From the NCBI RefSeq assembly GCF_910592395.1, contig NC_088322.1:5513431-5577430 (forward strand): 64,000 nt of DNA, read 5' to 3'. Position numbers and translations under genes: made by a program. This document shows positions 63,788-64,000 of this stretch, piece by piece (the stretch's first letter is position 1; each line of letters opens with the position of its first letter). The notes below the pieces were generated by a model, which saw only the letters and a program-made list of their open reading frames with translations, ran no database searches and was not told the DNA's origin. The stretch comes from Lineus longissimus. Lineage: Eukaryota > Nemertea > Pilidiophora > Heteronemertea > Lineidae.

Positions 63788-64000
63788 CTACATATAGTTT
63801 GGAGCGGAGATTTGGTTTTGCTGCATTCTTGCCAGTTTAAGTTGTTCCAGGAGAACGAGGCGCTGCAGCTCCATCATTGAGAGGTTTTCAGTGTCTTCTG
63901 TTTCCGGAAGGACCTTTTTTTTCTTCGGTGGAGGAGGAGGAGGGGGCAGTTTGCCTTCTTTCGCTTGAGTAGTTGAGCTAGTGTTACGACGGTGACCAGA
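63788..64000 (-). CDS. C-terminal end of a Myb/SANT-type Harbinger partner protein (partial)
   Basis: On the minus strand a frame enters from beyond 64000 and ends at TAG 63788-63790. It encodes SGHRRNTSSTTQAKEGK, a run of seven Pro, four Lys, then VLPETEDTENLSMMELQRLV and LLEQLKLARMQQNQISAPNYM. The Pro/Lys run looks like a nuclear localisation signal, and the LLEQLKLARMQQ helix is typical of the tail of Myb/SANT-type DNA-binding proteins encoded by Harbinger elements. Such proteins help the transposase enter the nucleus and bind the ends. It converges with the transposase gene, 150 bp between stops. The DNA-binding domain would lie outside the window. Confidence 0.65.
   Translation of the reverse strand, partial: SGHRRNTSSTTQAKEGKLPPPPPPPKKKKVLPETEDTENLSMMELQRLVLLEQLKLARMQQNQISAPNYM

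Larger units (their letters stand above)
62331..64000. mobile_element. PIF/Harbinger transposon, right end outside the window
   Basis: An intact transposase gene (62624-63637) and the end of a Myb/SANT-type partner gene (63788 onward, opposite strand) are arranged tail to tail, as in autonomous Harbinger elements. A possible left end is GGGTGATATGAATAAA at 62331, with ATATGAATAAA and TATGAATAA repeated internally. The matching right end would lie beyond 64000. Confidence 0.7.

Overview
The window looks like nuclear DNA of a marine invertebrate animal. I base this on GT-AG split exons, AATAAA-type sites, and a dense mix of LINEs, BEL/Pao, Penelope-like and PIF/Harbinger elements, a tRNA-derived SINE and many foldback elements. 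An echinoderm, hemichordate or mollusc would fit; I cannot name a species. There is no bacterial or organellar organisation, no CRISPR array and no rRNA. Most of the sequence is decayed, nested mobile DNA.

Layout. 0.7-1.0 kb: a G-tract minisatellite with a 64-bp higher-order unit, cutting a short fragment (1.0-1.55 kb, minus) of an unrecognised protein family. 2.9-8.2 kb (minus): a longer, multi-exon, broken copy of the same family, interrupted by two insertions: a 1,055-bp element with a 9-bp target duplication, and a hairpin-headed repeat with a GTC tract and ~300-bp modules. 8.8-10.9 kb: an internally deleted CR1/L2-type LINE. 11.4-13.2 kb: a 153-bp satellite split by a ~975-bp foldback element. 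17.2-24.7 kb (minus): a BEL/Pao element (gag, zinc knuckles, protease, reverse transcriptase, RNase H, integrase) with a second, nearly identical gag piece beyond its 3' side. 24.7-28.9 kb: a Jockey/CR1-group LINE with ORF1 and a broken ORF2. 29.6-31.8 kb: a CR1/L2-type LINE with an intact 554-residue RT frame.

36.2-49.0 kb (plus) holds the best candidate for a host gene: four exons with good splice sites and matching phases (2,2,2,0) plus a phase-compatible last exon, predicting about 255 residues that I do not recognise. Its introns contain a BEL fragment, a decayed CR1/L2 LINE, foldback elements and a Harbinger-derived element. 51.1-54.4 kb has a split Penelope-like element, a TTAA-flanked foldback element carrying promoter-like motifs, and a MADF-like first exon. 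56.0-59.9 kb looks like one long terminal-inverted-repeat element filled with later insertions: a SINE, a GTCC-type repeat, and a TTAA element with an AT-hook-like exon. 60.5-62.3 kb is rich in palindromes. 62.3-64.0 kb is a PIF/Harbinger transposon whose transposase frame is intact (D138, D213, E249), with the end of its Myb/SANT-type partner gene convergent at the right edge.

The reverse transcriptases, transposases and integrases would mobilise the elements; two LINE 3' ends share a GCGC...GCGCTATAT tail with the SINE, the pattern expected when a LINE machinery moves a SINE. All protein calls come from motif reading by eye; no database search was run.
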